A stretch of 21,468 nucleotides of DNA, from positions 1 through 21,468 of the forward strand of contig JBBWZQ010000381.1 of NCBI GenBank assembly GCA_039649115.1, written 5' to 3'. Every line of letters begins with the position of its first letter. The first letter of the stretch is position 1. Made by a program: the position numbers and the translations under genes. Below the pieces are notes generated by a model. That model worked only from the letters and a program-made list of their open reading frames with translations. It was not told where the DNA came from and searched no databases. Below, one piece after another: positions 21,304-21,468 of the stretch. This DNA comes from DATEJJ01 sp039649115. Lineage in GTDB: Bacteria; Actinomycetota; Actinomycetes; Mycobacteriales; Micromonosporaceae.

Positions 21304-21468
21304 GAGGCCCGATCAGGGTGCTGCTCGCCGACGATCAGGCTCTGGTGCGGTCCGGGTTCAAGGTGCTGCTCGACGCCGAGGACGACATCACGGTGGTGGG
21401 CGAGGCCGCCGACGGGGCCGAGGCCGTGGCGCGGACCCGGGCCACCCGGCCCGACGTGGTACTCATGG
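21300..21468 (+). CDS. Response regulator, NarL/FixJ type, partial (3' end outside window)
   Basis: The ATG at 21300 overlaps the kinase stop. The 56 visible codons give a receiver-domain N-terminus: IRVLLADDQALVRSGF with the acidic pair Asp11/Asp12, then VVGEAADGAEAV and RPDVVLM. The window ends immediately before the expected phospho-acceptor aspartate. The output domain is not seen; a LuxR-type HTH is expected from pairing with a HisKA_3 kinase. Confidence 0.92.
   Translation, partial: MRGPIRVLLADDQALVRSGFKVLLDAEDDITVVGEAADGAEAVARTRATRPDVVLM

Noticed and set aside
1..21468. tRNA, rRNA, CRISPR array, insertion sequence or integrase
   Set aside because: I saw no cloverleaf-like segment, regular spacer-repeat array, transposase motif or flanking terminal inverted repeats; the only tandem array is the 54-bp one at 8058.

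Overview
The window looks like part of a specialised-metabolite gene cluster from a high-GC actinomycete. The evidence is very GC-rich coding, frequent GTG starts, purine-rich ribosome binding sites, overlapping stop/start codons, a StrR/NovG-type activator and a NarL-type two-component pair. A Micromonosporaceae or Streptomyces-type host would fit, but I cannot name the genus.

Layout. Positions 1-2532 are minus strand: an ADIC synthase (PhzE-type) followed by a small DUF6220-like membrane protein and the first codons of a third gene. A 172-bp divergent region then leads into a compact plus-strand operon (2705-11467): aspartate kinase, GriI-like aldolase, GriH-like 3-dehydroquinate synthase II, amidohydrolase, phenylacetate-CoA-ligase-like adenylating enzyme, salicylate-hydroxylase-like flavoprotein, EntA/DhbA-like dehydrogenase, PhzD/EntB-like isochorismatase and a degenerate SDR. 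A single minus-strand DUF6081-like gene (11460-12200) meets this operon tail to tail. A second plus-strand group (12391-17441) holds a DUF485 protein with a sodium:solute symporter, a second aromatic flavin hydroxylase, a KAS III-like enzyme and a free acyl carrier protein, and ends at a strong hairpin. A class II DAHP synthase (17615-18829), a StrR-like regulator (18949-19980), a histidine kinase (20104-21303) and the start of a response regulator (from 21300) complete the window.

How the genes fit together (inference from families). DAHP synthase feeds chorismate. The PhzE-type enzyme, the isochorismatase and the EntA-like dehydrogenase then give 3-hydroxyanthranilate (3-HAA). Separately, aspartate kinase feeds aspartate semialdehyde to GriI/GriH-type enzymes, which make 3-amino-4-hydroxybenzoate (3,4-AHBA). 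The adenylating ligase, ACP, KAS III-like enzyme and amidohydrolase match the set used in the nataxazole and A33853 pathways to join aminohydroxybenzoates and close a benzoxazole. Two flavin hydroxylases could modify either ring, and decarboxylative hydroxylation by the first is plausible. The unusual point is that one locus encodes both a 3-HAA and a 3,4-AHBA route together with this assembly set. The predicted product is therefore a mixed aminohydroxybenzoate dimer: a hybrid benzoxazole, or a related tricycle such as a diazepinomicin-type dibenzodiazepinone. No prenyltransferase, mevalonate gene, PKS or NRPS module is visible here, but both ends of the window are cut.
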